DNA of 64,000 nucleotides from Spiroplasma syrphidicola EA-1 (GTDB lineage Bacteria; Bacillota_I; Bacilli_A; Mycoplasmatales; Mycoplasmataceae): NCBI RefSeq assembly GCF_000400955.1, contig NC_021284.1, positions 1 to 64,000 of the forward strand, read 5' to 3'. Shown piece by piece: positions 24,888 to 37,065 of this stretch (position 1 is its first letter; each line of letters starts with the position of its first letter). The notes under the pieces were generated by a model. It saw only the letters and a program-made list of their open reading frames with translations, ran no database searches and was not told where the DNA came from. The position numbers and the translations under genes were made by a program.

Positions 24888-25817
24888 ATGAACGAAAAGG
24901 AAAAAATGGAACCAACAGCTGAAAAAAAAGCAAAGGTAAATAAAGCCCCTGCTAAAAAAGGGAAAAAAGAAAAAGTTGATTATACAGTTGTTAAGGAATT
25001 TAAAAAGAATTTAAAAGAACAAAAACAACAAACTAAACAATATTCAAAAAAAATCTTAAAAGGAGAAATTGTTTCAACAACAGGAACAACCCCAAATACA
25101 GATAAATACGTAATTGAATTAGTTAATGTTAAAAAGGCTTATATTACTGGGGAAGTTGAAACACCAGTTTTAAAAGGAATTGATTTAAGTTTAGAAAAAG
25201 GAGACTTTATTGTTATTTTAGGGCCTTCAGGGTCAGGGAAAACAACCTTGCTGAATGTTATTTCAGGACTAGATAAAGTTAATAGTGGTGATGTTTTTGT
25301 CTTAGGTTATAATTTATCCTTACTAAAAGATGTTGATTTAACAAAATTCCGAAGAGACCATGTTGGGTTTATTTTCCAACAGTATAATCTTTTAACTAAT
25401 TTAACAGCAAAAGAAAATGCCGAAGTTGGGGAAAACTTAAGTAAATCAAAAGAAAAAGATTTAACAATTAACGATATTTTTAAAACAATTGGGATGGAAG
25501 AACAAATGAATAAATATCCTCACCAAATGTCAGGGGGTCAACAACAACGGGTTTCAATTGCTCGTGCCTTAGCAAAAAACCCTGATATTTTATTCGGGGA
25601 TGAACCAACAGGGGCCTTAGATGAAGAAATGGGGCGTAAAGTGTTGGAAATTTTAGTAGATGTTAATAAAAAATATAAAACAACTGTTATAATTGTTACT
25701 CATAATCCAAATATTGCTGATATTGCTAATACTGTTATTCATGTTAGAAATGGTTTAATTGATCAAATTAAAAGAAACGATAAACCAAAAAAACCAAGCG
25801 ATATTGATTGATCATAA
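24888..25817 (+). CDS. ABC transporter ATP-binding protein, LolD/MacB type
   Basis: The 309-residue ATPase is expected to energise the flanking FtsX-type permeases. Walker A GPSGSGKTT lies at 112-120, then a Q-loop (FIFQQYNLL), the signature MSGGQQQR, Walker B ILFGDEPTGALD and the switch His (VTHN). The first 73 residues are an unusual Lys/Glu-rich extension absent from ordinary LolD proteins. AGGAGG precedes the ATG at 24888; a second ATG at 24906 would remove only six residues. The TGA at 25809 is Trp, and the protein ends DIDWS. A strong terminator follows, so the second permease may be transcribed by read-through or from its own promoter. Confidence 0.92.
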
Positions 25818-25846
25818 AAGCGCTTTGTTATAAAGCGTTTTTATTT
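25816..25846 (+). terminator. Terminator inside the ABC cluster
   Basis: An 11-bp stem, AAAAGCGCTTT (25816-25826) with AAAGCGTTTTT (25832-25842) including one G-U pair, encloses a 5-base loop and ends in T residues. It separates the ATPase from the second permease and could attenuate that gene. Confidence 0.75.
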
Positions 25847-25883
25847 CTAAAAAAATTCGAAAAACTATGAACAGGAGGTTATG

Positions 25884-28800
25884 ATGTCAAAAGTTTTTAA
25901 AAGCTATTTAAGGACTTACTTAAAACAGTGAATTGAATCATTAGGATTAGTTCTTTTTATTACTGTTCTTTCGTTAGTGGTTATTGGAATGATTGCTTCA
26001 CCAATGCAATTATCAACGAAAAGTAATAAAATTTTGAACCAATCCAATCTATGAAATTACAGCTTAGTCAGTTCACCAAATAAATTTGATGAGGAATTTG
26101 CTTATGATTATTTTGTTGATAACTCAGATCAATATTATTTAAATCCAATTTTAGAAAATAGCGATCAAAAAGGAATATTAACGGATGAGGGATATCAAGC
26201 CTTATTAAAAAAAGATAAAGATCCAAAAATAATTGAAAACAAATTAGCGTGAGGGAAAGATTTAAAAGAAGTTTTAAATTTATATTTTAATAATAAAAAT
26301 AGCAGTACAAATATTTTTAATGGTACTAAAAATTTAACAGCGAGTGAAATGTTGAATTCAGAATATCAAAGTATTATTGCTAATTATTACAATGATGCTA
26401 GTTTTTATGTTAATAAAAATATTTTAGACCTACAAAAAGATAAGTTTGCTTTTGCGGTTGATTTAGAATTTTATTATGAAGGATACCAAAAACAAGGTGA
26501 CTTAACACCAAGTGCATATTATTATCTTACTAGTAAAACTGAACATATTAATTCACAATCAAAAAACTGAATTAATAATTTAGTAATGGTTGAAGGGACT
26601 AATGAACGAGATGATAATTCGTTAGTTATTAGCGATAAATTTGCTCGTGATAATGCGATTAATATTGATCAAAAATTAGACTTTTATGCCTTAGGAACAT
26701 TGCTACCAGAATTAAAAACAGCAACAATTTCAGGATTTGGAAGTAAAGCTGATACATTATCACAATCTTCATATTTCTCTTTTACAGGAGATCCAAAAAA
26801 ATATGGGGCAATTTTTGTTAATGACAGCATTTTAGAAGATTTATACAATAATGTTTGGTTACGCAATAAGCCACAAAATTTTGTTTTTGGTTTAAATCAA
26901 AAGGTGAAATTTTTAAACAATAGTTCTTATAGTGATTTTAGAAACATTTTTAGTAAAAAAACTGATAGTGATTTTAGTATTTACAAAAAGAATCAAAATG
27001 TTTTAACACCATTTAGTTCAATTAAATCAATTTCAACATTGAATTCAATGAACATTACAGTAACAGTTTACATTATTTTAGGCGCTGGGCTATCATTGCT
27101 AGCTTTTATCTTCATTAGCTTTGTTATGAAAAAAGAAATGAATAAAACTCGCCGTCAAATTGGAATTTTTAAAGCGTTAGGATACCGAACAAGTGAACTA
27201 TCATGAATTTTTACTGTTAAAACACTAATTACGATTTTGTTAGGAATTTTATTAGGTTATCTATTTTCAATCCCCTTACAAATTTATATGTACGGGCAAT
27301 TTCAAGGAATGGTTACTTTTAGTTACAACCAAGTTTATGCCGGAATCGGTTTTATGTTAGTGTTATTTTTAGTAATCCCATTACTTTTCACAATTGCTTC
27401 ATACATTTCAACTTTTATTTATATTAAAGAACCAATTTTATCATTGGTAAATAATGTTGGAAAAAGTCAGAAACTAATTCGCCAGGGGTTAATTTCACGT
27501 AGTTTAGCAAAACGAGGAAAAGGGTTTACTTGACGTTTACAATTAGCGTTTACATCACGAAACAAAGGGAAATTTGCCTTAGTTATTATTTTATTCTTCT
27601 TTTCTTCGTTAATGTTAATTTTAATGTTAGGGGCAACAGGAGTTGCTAATTCAATTATTGGGGGTGTCTTTAATACCTTCAATCCTAATGTTGATCATAT
27701 TTATACCTTTAATAATTTCCCAAAAATTAATGGGACAGATGATAAAGGGAAACTAACTGTTAGTGATGAGCAATACAATACTTATCAGTTTGAATATAAA
27801 ACATACCAAAGAATTGATGATATTACAAAAGAAAATAGTAGTGCTGATTTATTCCATGAGGGTGTATTAGCAGCTTCCCAAACTGCAGAGCCAATTAAAG
27901 GTTATTTAGCGTTATTAAACACTTATAAAGTCAAAGACCAAAATACTGGTTTAAAACAATATATTTATTTAAGCGATTTAAAAACAATATTTTCTGCTTT
28001 ACAAGAAGCTGGACCAAGTGGTATTCAAACAGGGAATGATAGTTTCAGTGGCCCAGTTTTAATGGAATTAGCGGCTAATGCCATGATGATGAGTGATCAA
28101 GCTCAAACAGTAGTTTCGTTTAATGATTTATGATATAAACCATCAACAGAAACGATGGTTTATCAAATTGAAGGAGAAATTACAGGAAATCTAGAAAATT
28201 CTGGGGCTAATTTACTTGGAGTTTTTGAAAATGACGCAATTGGAGGTGACTATGCAACAGGGTATAACTGAACAGGAGTTTCCCAAAGTGCTATTAACCA
28301 AATTTTTGCTAACCAACCAAACGACACAAATACTGTTAATGGTTTAATTTCTTATAAATTAGCTTTAAATGGAAACTTTAAAGTTGGCGATCAAATTACA
28401 ATTAAAAGTGAAACACAAAATAAAGTACCAATTAATATTAATATTGTAGGAGTTATTCGTAATGACACAGTAACATCAAATATTTATACTGGTTATAACA
28501 ATTTATTTACAAACATTTTTGCGCCAGGAACATTAGATCCTAGTCAACCAGAACATAACGTCTATACTGGCTTTTATTCACAAGAAAAACTTTATAATGG
28601 TTTTATTGATTTAAAAGATATGGCAACCTCAATTTCACAATTACAATTTCAAGGAAATAATTTATCAATTATTGCCGATGATAGTAAAACAATTTGAGAA
28701 GCTATAACAGATCAAAATAGTTATGTAGTTACAGGAACATTAATGGGAATGATGACAAGCCAACGGAAATCAGATTTTTCAGTCTTTCCAATTGATGTTA

Positions 28801-29228
28801 TGAAAGCAACAATTAACGATGTTCTGGAAAAACAAAATAACTCAATGATTTTATTTGAGGTATTAGTAGCATTAGTTGTTCTAATTCTTTTAGTTGTTAT
28901 AGTAATGGTCGTAATTGATGAAGTTTCACCAATTATTTTAACCCTAAAAGCAATTGGTTATAAAAATGCCAAAATTAATTTTGTTGTTATTGGGAATTAT
29001 GTCTTTGGAATTATAATTGCCTTTATCTTAGCTTGATTAGGTTCAATCTTAATTTGGCAAATGGTTGGTGTTATCGTTTATAAATTCTTTGCAACACCGC
29101 TAAATATTCCAATTGACTTTACGGGGCCATTAATTGCCTTAGCAATTGTCTCAGTAATCTTATTTGTATCATGAATTTTAGCAATGCATTCAATTAAAAA
29201 CCGACCAGTAACACAAATTACAGAATAA
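25884..29228 (+). CDS. Second large ABC transporter permease, FtsX/MacB type
   Basis: A 1114-residue protein with the same plan as the 19.6 kb permease. An N-terminal TM (about 17-42) is followed by a large extracellular domain and a TM block (about 385-525) with FKALGYRTSELSW. A second core TM near 555-590 precedes another extracellular domain, and a final TM block (about 985-1110) contains LKAIGYKNAKINF. The ATG at 25884 is chosen over 25881 because AGGAGG lies five rather than two bases ahead. About ten TGA Trp codons are in frame. With the first permease it could form a heterodimer served by the one ATPase (inferred). The substrate is unknown. Confidence 0.88.
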
Positions 29229-29231
29229 ATT

Positions 29232-29272
29232 AAAAATTAGTTAATCAAATCTTGTATTAACTAATTTTTTTT
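29232..29272 (+). terminator. Terminator closing the FtsX-type island
   Basis: AAAAATTAGTTAAT (29232-29245) pairs with ATTAACTAATTTTT (from 29256) around a 10-base loop and ends in an eight-T run. Confidence 0.8.
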
Positions 29273-29318
29273 ATTAATATTTACTTATTATTGTCAAAGT
29301 AAAAAAAGGAAAAGAAAC

Positions 29319-30312
29319 ATGTTGAAAATTGGGAATGTTAAAATTAAAACGCCAATCTTTTTGGCTCCAATGGCGGGGGTAACAAATGAAGCGTTTAGAA
29401 TTATTTGTCATGAATTAGGAGCTGGTTTAGTTTATGCGGAAATGGTCAGTGATAAAGCAGTTGTCCAACAAAATCAAAAAACACTGGAAATGATTAAAGT
29501 TAATGAATTAGAACACCCAATTTCAATGCAAATTTTTGGGACTGATTTGGAAACATTTGTTGAAGCAGCCAAGTACATCGATAAAAATAGTGATTGTGAT
29601 ATTATTGATATCAATATGGGTTGCCCAGCTCCAAAAATTGCAATTAAATCGCAAGCAGGAGCCTTTCTCTTGAAACACCCTGATCGGATTTATGAAGTTG
29701 TTAAGGCTGTTGTCGAAGCGGTTGATAAACCAGTAACGGTTAAGATTCGCTTAGGTTGAGATGAAGATAATATTAATTGTGTTGAAGTGGCAAAATTAAT
29801 TGAAAAAGCAGGGGCGCAAGCAATTGCTGTCCATGGACGGACAAGAAATCAATTTTATTCAGGGAAAGCAGATTGAAATTGAATTAAGCGTGTGAAAGAA
29901 AGTGTTAAAATTCCAGTTATTGGTAATGGTGATGTTTTTAGTGGAGAAGATGCCGCGCGAATGTTAGCAGAAACCGGTTGTGACGCAGTAATGATTGCCC
30001 GTGGAGCACAAGGAAATCCGTGAATTTTTCAAGAAATTAACCATTATTTAGCAACAAAGGAAAAAATGCCAGAACCCAGTTTAACAGAATGGCGCGATGT
30101 TGTGTTCCGTCATGCTGATCTATTAATGGGATTAAAAGGAGAACGAATTGCAGCCAGTGAAATGCGTAAAAACTTGGCATTTTATTTTCGTGGTAAAGCA
30201 GGGGCAACAAGTTACAAGATTCGGGCAACACAAATAAATAGTATTAATGAATTAAAAGAACTTGTTAATGAATATATAAATGGGTATGATAATGATAAAG
30301 GAGAAAGAAAAG

Positions 30313-30326
<14 letters not shown>
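29319..30326 (+). CDS. dusB: tRNA-dihydrouridine synthase
   Basis: This flavoenzyme reduces uridines in the tRNA D-arm. The 335 residues form a TIM barrel: substrate loop [13 protein letters not shown], the active-site segment MGCPAPKI with the catalytic Cys, VKIRLGW, and VHGRT followed by the FMN-binding GNGDVF and [11 protein letters not shown]. The TGA codons at 29757, 29875, 29881 and 30021 are at Trp positions, for example in the PWIF motif. It overlaps lysS by 14 bases. The dusB-lysS pair is conserved in Bacillus, which favours the DusB label over other Dus types. Confidence 0.93.
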
Positions 30327-31815
<1,489 letters not shown>

Positions 31816-31823
31816 GTGAAAAA

Positions 31824-32828
31824 ATGGCTTTTAAAATGCAAATTGGTTATAGCTCAATTTTAAACCCGCGTGAAACAGTAACGGCAATTAGCGAAACCAA
31901 AAATGAATTAATTAAAAACTTAAAAACAACTTTTAAGTTATTAGAAGTTGAACCAGCCATCATTTGTCGTGAAGAAACAGGACTAAATGATGATTTTCGT
32001 ATTTCAGAGCGACCAATTGATTTTGATATTTTACCAAGTAATTTAGTCGGAGAAATTTTGCAAACTCACAATAAATGACGAAGAAGTGTTATTCAAAAAT
32101 ATGATATTTTAAATGATGAAGGGATTTTAACTGTTACGAATCCTTTACGTCGTGATATTGTGCAGTCAATTAATCAGGCAGTCGTTTGTAGTGAAATTGG
32201 TTTTGATATTTTAGTTGAGGAAAAACAATTAACAATGCATAATTTAGAACAAATTGTCAAAAAACTGGTCAAAGTAATTTATCATGTTGAAGATAATTTA
32301 TTAAAAACTTATCCCCAGTTGAATCGTAAGTTTAGTGAAAAAACTAATTGAGTTAATTATAATGAACTAGTTAAATCAATGCGGTTATTAACTTATCAAG
32401 AACGAATTGATAAGTATACCCGGGAAAATGGCCCAGTTATTTTATATGGTCTCCAGGATGTTATTAAAAATGGTAGTTTGGATCTAAATGAATCATTTGA
32501 TGTTGTGGATTGGGAATTATATACAAAAATCTTTGTTTATGATTTTATTTTGGAAAAGGCAATTTGTGTTGGTTACTGTGCAGCAAGTGTTGGCAAAGAA
32601 GCGTTAAAAAGACAATTAGCAGTTACCAAAGAAATTATTAAAATTCGAACAAATTATGATGCAAAACTAGCAAAAGATGAATTACCTCCAACAATTACTT
32701 GTGGAATTTATAAGACACAGTTGGATTTACTATTATTAGAGAAACAACATATTGCTGAAGTTGTTCCTTCAATTTGAGAAGATGATTTTCTGGAATATGT
32801 TAATAAAAATGGAATTGAAATTTTATAA
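31824..32828 (+). CDS. asnA: Aspartate--ammonia ligase (asparagine synthetase A)
   Basis: AsnA makes asparagine from aspartate and free ammonia with ATP; its fold is related to class II aspartyl-tRNA synthetases. The 334 residues match the family, with the N-terminal SILNPRETVTAIS and the conserved REETGLNDDFR, RPIDFDI and VDWELY segments. The Shine-Dalgarno sequence is weak (AGGTG), nine bases behind lysS. TGA codons at 32076, 32348 and 32775 are Trp. The stop and the next gene's start overlap by one base (TAATG). Confidence 0.93.
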
Positions 32829-33514
32829 TGGAAAATTATACAGTTATTATTCCGGCAGCAGGAACTAGTCAACGTTTTAAGCATCAAGACCATAAATTAC
32901 TTTATCGTGGTCAACAAACGGAGCGTGTTATTGAAAAAACAATTAGGATATTTTTAGAAGATCCTTTTTGTCACGCAATTATTATTGGTGTTAATGACCT
33001 TGTTGGACAATTTTTGCAAGAACACTATGCTAACGAAAAAAAAATTACTTTAGTGAAGGGAAAAGATAATCGAGCTGATACTGTTTTAGTTTGTTTACAA
33101 GCAACAGAAATTAAAACAACATTAACGCTTGTTCATGATGGTGCTCGTTGTTTTTTAACACCTACACTACGAGATCAAATGGTAACTTTTTTCGAGCAAA
33201 ATAATTGTCAGGTTTTAATTCCGGTTTTGCCAATCACTGATACGATTCGGATGATGAAAAACAACAAAGTTGTTAAAACAATGATTCGTGAAGAACTTGT
33301 CACCGTCCAAACACCACAACTTTTTAAGACGGCAATTTTACAAAAAGCTTATCAATGTTATCACCAACAAAAAACAACTTTGCCAAGTGTTATTTATGAT
33401 GATGCGTATTTAATTGAATTATTTTGTCCAGAAGTTGAAATTACAACAATTGTTGGCGAACAAAGTAATCAGAAGATTACATATTATGAAGATGTAAAAT
33501 TTGGAAAATATTAA
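32828..33514 (+). CDS. ispD: 2-C-methyl-D-erythritol 4-phosphate cytidylyltransferase
   Basis: IspD transfers CMP to methylerythritol phosphate in the MEP route to isoprenoids. The 228 residues show the nucleotide-binding PAAGTSQRF, the LVHDGARCF motif and the conserved TVQTPQLF near the C-terminus. It is translationally coupled to asnA. ispD also follows the lysS region in Bacillus. The related ribitol-phosphate cytidylyltransferases (TarI-type) cannot be excluded from motifs alone, and no other MEP gene is in the window. Confidence 0.78.
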   Translation: MENYTVIIPAAGTSQRFKHQDHKLLYRGQQTERVIEKTIRIFLEDPFCHAIIIGVNDLVGQFLQEHYANEKKITLVKGKDNRADTVLVCLQATEIKTTLTLVHDGARCFLTPTLRDQMVTFFEQNNCQVLIPVLPITDTIRMMKNNKVVKTMIREELVTVQTPQLFKTAILQKAYQCYHQQKTTLPSVIYDDAYLIELFCPEVEITTIVGEQSNQKITYYEDVKFGKY

Positions 33515-33523
33515 GAAATAGTC

Positions 33524-33552
33524 TTACAATTATTGCTAATATACGGTATAAT
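33524..33552 (+). promoter_or_regulatory. Promoter of the rpsF-ssb-rpsR operon
   Basis: TTACAA (33524-33529) and a perfect TATAAT (33547-33552) are separated by 17 bases, upstream of the structured leader. Confidence 0.65.
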
Positions 33553-33589
33553 TGATACCGAGTTAATAAAGCCAAAAACAATTAGGCAA

Positions 33590-33633
33590 TTAGCTCCTTG
33601 TCCAAAGCGGACCTATAGACCACAAGGAGGATT
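33590..33633 (+). promoter_or_regulatory. S6:S18-type ribosomal protein leader
   Basis: CTCCTTGT (33594-33601) pairs with ACAAGGAG (33622-33629). The right arm contains the rpsF Shine-Dalgarno sequence, so the closed stem should hide it. Inside are GTCC/GGAC and an asymmetric bulge reading CTATAGACC. The position and shape match the known leader in which the S6:S18 complex binds and represses its own operon. The call rests on structure and context; no covariance search was run. Confidence 0.65.
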
Positions 33634-33639
33634 ATTATA

Positions 33640-34098
33640 GTGCGTAAATATGAAGTAATGTATATTTTAAATCCCGACGCAGCTGATCTAAAAGGATTGC
33701 AAACAAAATTGCATAAAATTTTAGAAGCTAACGGCGGAAAAATTGAAGAGCATGGAGACTGAGGAGTAAAAGATTTCTCATACCCAATTAAGAAAAAAAC
33801 AAAAGGATACTATGGTGTATTAATTGTTAATACAACAGCCGAAAATATTGATGAATTTATTCGTATTAGTCATATTGAAAATGATGTTTTAAGAACATTA
33901 GTAATTAATACTGAAAAAGAAAAAAATTATATTCAATCTGTTGTTTATGCAAAAACAGAAGTTAAAAATGATAAACCAGAACGTGGTGAACGTAAACCTG
34001 GGGGAAAAAGATTTGATAATAGACGTAATGACCGTCATGATGGGGAAGCTGTTGAAAGAACAGAACCAAAAGCTGAACCAACAGTAGCAGCAGAATAA
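33640..34098 (+). CDS. rpsF: 30S ribosomal protein S6
   Basis: S6 binds 16S rRNA as a dimer with S18 in the small-subunit platform. The 152 residues start with a GTG (33640) behind AAGGAGG. The core MRKYEVMYIL, GDWGVKDFSYPIKKK and GYYGVLIV is typical, and the TGA at 33760 encodes the Trp of GDWG. The C-terminal 45 residues are a charged Arg/Lys/Glu/Pro-rich tail longer than in Bacillus S6. Confidence 0.95.
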
Positions 34099-34126
34099 TT
34101 CCCATTGACATGAAGGAGGCGAAGAA

Positions 34127-34588
34127 ATGTTAAATCGTGTTGCATTAGTCGGAAGATTAACAAGAGATTTAGAATTAAAAAGATCAGTTAATGATAAACC
34201 ATTTGTTGCGTTTACATTAGCTGTTAATAATAATTTTAATGACCAAACAGCTTTTATTTCATGTTTTGCATGAAGTAAAGTTGCAGAAAATATGGCCAAA
34301 TATTTACGAAAAGGATCATTAATTTCTGTTGATGGTCGTTTACAAACAAGAACAGATAATGTTAATGGTCAACAGACAACAATTATGCAAGTAGTTGCTG
34401 ATAATGTGTCGTTTTTAGATAGCCGTAATGCAAATGTTGGCAATGTTAGCACAGATGTAATTTCAACGCCAAGTAATGTTAATTTTGAAAATATCACTTA
34501 TGCCCAACCAACTCAAAACCAACCAGCGCCAATGGAAGACAATGGCCCAATTAGTTTTGATGGTGATGATGCAATTTTATGAGATTAA
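34127..34588 (+). CDS. ssb: Single-stranded DNA-binding protein
   Basis: SSB protects single-stranded DNA during replication and repair. The 153 residues have the OB-fold N-terminus MLNRVALVGRLTRDLEL and the conserved WSKVAENMAKYLRKG, then an Asn/Gln/Pro-rich linker. The C-terminus ends GDDAILWD, with Trp coded by the TGA at 34580, instead of the common DDDIPF tip; acidic partner-binding character is kept. GGAGG lies ahead of the ATG. It sits between rpsF and rpsR as in Bacillus. Confidence 0.95.
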
Positions 34589-34602
34589 AAGGAGAAAAGT
34601 AA

Positions 34603-34827
34603 ATGAATCCAAAATTTAAACGTTTTAAAAAACAATGTTATTTTACAAAAAATAAAATTACTTACATTGATTACAAAGATATTGAATTATTAAAAAAATT
34701 TATATCAGGTAACGGTCAAATCTTACCAAAAAGAGTAACTGGAACAACTGCAAAAAACCAAAGAATGTTAGCAGTTGCAATTAAACGTGCTCGCCAAGTT
34801 GGTTTATTACCATTTGTAATTGACTAG
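34603..34827 (+). CDS. rpsR: 30S ribosomal protein S18
   Basis: S18 is the partner of S6 in the platform and in autoregulation of this operon. The 74 residues show the core [27 protein letters not shown] and [18 protein letters not shown] precedes the ATG, and a terminator follows. Confidence 0.96.
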   Translation: MNPKFKRFKKQCYFTKNKITYIDYKDIELLKKFISGNGQILPKRVTGTTAKNQRMLAVAIKRARQVGLLPFVID

Positions 34828-34840
34828 ACAATAGTTTTAT

Positions 34841-34888
34841 AAAAACAGTTTTTGATAACAGCATAGCTGAAGAAGAAACTGTTTTTTT
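34841..34888 (+). terminator. Terminator after rpsR
   Basis: AAAACAGTTT and AAACTGTTTT pair across a loop of about 23 bases, with a seven-T tract. The large loop contains a minor internal stem. Confidence 0.7.
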
Positions 34889-35001
34889 ATTTGGTAAATA
34901 TTTAATTGATTTAATTATTTATCTTATTTATATTTTGTTTTAGTGTACAATATACTAGAAATAAGTTAGAATTAAAATTAGAGTAAAAGAAGGTATTGCC
35001 C

Positions 35002-37050
35002 ATGAAAAATAAGCCAAAATTTTTCATTGTCTTAAAGACGGAGTTTAAAGAAAAAATTTATAAGAATAGATCACAAATTATAAAGTTTTTAATAATTTGC
35101 TTTATTCCTTTTTTATATGGTTTTATTTGTAGTTGAGCTTTCTGAGACCCTTTAGCGAGTGTTTCAAATATTCCTTTAGCAATTGTAAATAAAGATGATG
35201 CCCCATGTATTAATTATGTTGTTAAAAAAAGTGGCCCAGATGAACAAAATTTATTAACAAGCCCAAACATTAATTATAGTAAAGCCGAAAGTGCTAACGG
35301 TTGTCAAAGTAATGGAAAACAATGATTTGCTGGCTTAGGGCTTGGTGAAGATTACCAATTGCAGACAAGATTTGAAAGTATGATTGATTTGGCAATTAAA
35401 AATAATGATTTATATAATCCAACAACAGAAAGTTTACAAATTGAACAAGGGGAAATGAAAATTAATTTGCAATACTTAGCAAATGAAAAAGCAAACTTTA
35501 GTCCAAATGATAAATACTGAGGACAATTAAATATTAGTAGTGGCTATACGGAACATACATTTAAAATGTTACGTTTGTTAGAACACTTTAAAGATGAACC
35601 AAGTGGGACAGATAGTCTAAAAGCAGAGTTACAGTTTTTAATTAATAATAAACCAGATTTTTGAACAACTTATAAACAGAATTTTTTAGCTGGTCAAGTT
35701 TTATATACTTTTACCCAAATTAAAACTGCTTTAGTTCATGATACATTACCAACAATTTTAGCCCCATCATTGTTTTGATTATTTGCCAAATTAGATGATC
35801 AAGGACATTATTATATTCAAGGAAAAGATTTTGAGAATTATCTCTTTAATGTTGTTGATATTCTAAATCCAAACCGTGATGTTGGGAAAATAATTTTAGA
35901 TTTAACCGATATTTTTGCCCCAGATTTATATGATACAGTGAAAGATGTTCTAACTTTTGTTTCAACTCAAGGGCAAGCAATTGTAACAAGTTACTTAAAA
36001 GAAATTTTTGGGACAAATTTAGATGCCCATATTGCTTGAAATGAGTACAATACAAAAATGAAAGAAAGTATTTCATCATGAAATGATTTAAATCAAGGAA
36101 TATTTGAAATCCCAACCCATATTCAAGGTTATCAATTTGGCAAATATGGGATTGGTTTAGGAGAATTCTTTATTGTTATTGCAATGTGAGTTGGAGTTTT
36201 GATGCAAACATTTATTTTTGATCGAACAGCACGGACAAAATTTAGTACTGGAACGCAACACTATTTTTCAAAACTAATTTTAATGTTAGCAACAACGGTA
36301 ATTCAAACAGTCATCCTTGGCATTAGTTTAGCAATTTTAGGATTTAGTGCTTTGGGATGAGGAGGATTTTTGGCGTTATTTGCCTGACTAATGTTTAGTA
36401 GTTTAATTTTTACTGTTATTGAACACGCAATTTGATTTGCGCCAAAAGATGGTGATGTTGGAAAATTCATTATTGTTTTATATTTGATTTTGAATCTAAC
36501 GGCCGGATGAGGAACATTCCCATCATTTTTACAAGCTGATTTCTTTAATACTTTGTCAGTAATCACACCGTTTAAATATGTTGTTCATGGGATGGGTGAT
36601 ATTATTTATGGAGTTTCAACTGGAGAGGGTAATTTATGACAATACCAAACAGAAATCTTAATTAATAGTGGTATTTTACTAATCTGAATTCCTGTTTTAA
36701 TAATTATTTCATTAGGACTAACAGCATTATGACGGAGAGAAGAATTATTTGGAACTATTAGTAATAAAAAAATTAAAACAGGTTTAGAAAAACTAAATAT
36801 AGAGACTAAACATTATGGAACTAATTATTTATTAAATAATTTAACTGCTCAAGAGTCGGGGATGCTAGAAAAAAATGTCTGGCAATTAAATGAAGAAGAG
36901 TTTAATAAAAAAAATGAAGAAAAAATTAATCACTTACTAGTTAAGTACAATGAAACTAACAAACAAAAATATCACAAACAAATTGAAAAACTGAAAACGA
37001 AAAAATTTGTTGGCATTGAGCAAAATGAAGATCGTGATTCAATTTTATAA
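35002..37050 (+). CDS. YhgE/Pip-type ABC-2 family membrane protein (copy 1)
   Basis: A 682-residue protein. The N-terminal TM (IKFLIICFIPFLYGFICSWAF) is followed by the family-like IPLAIVNKDDA and a long extracellular domain to about residue 385. A C-terminal membrane block of about five TMs contains AGWGTFPSF and ITPFKYVVHGMGDIIYG. The tail of about 90 residues is cytoplasmic and charged. YhgE/Pip proteins are linked to phage adsorption in lactococci and to type VII secretion cargo export; the role here is unknown. Around twenty TGA Trp codons make it invisible under code 11. The start has only a modest AAGG Shine-Dalgarno sequence. A close paralogue follows after 15 bases. Confidence 0.8.
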
Positions 37051-37065
37051 AGGAGGAAAAAAGTA

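Noticed and set aside
19648-29228. A chain of short separate membrane ORFs.
   Set aside because: They share one frame and are separated only by TGA. Codon-by-codon reading of the gaps shows no TAA or TAG, so they are two long permeases.
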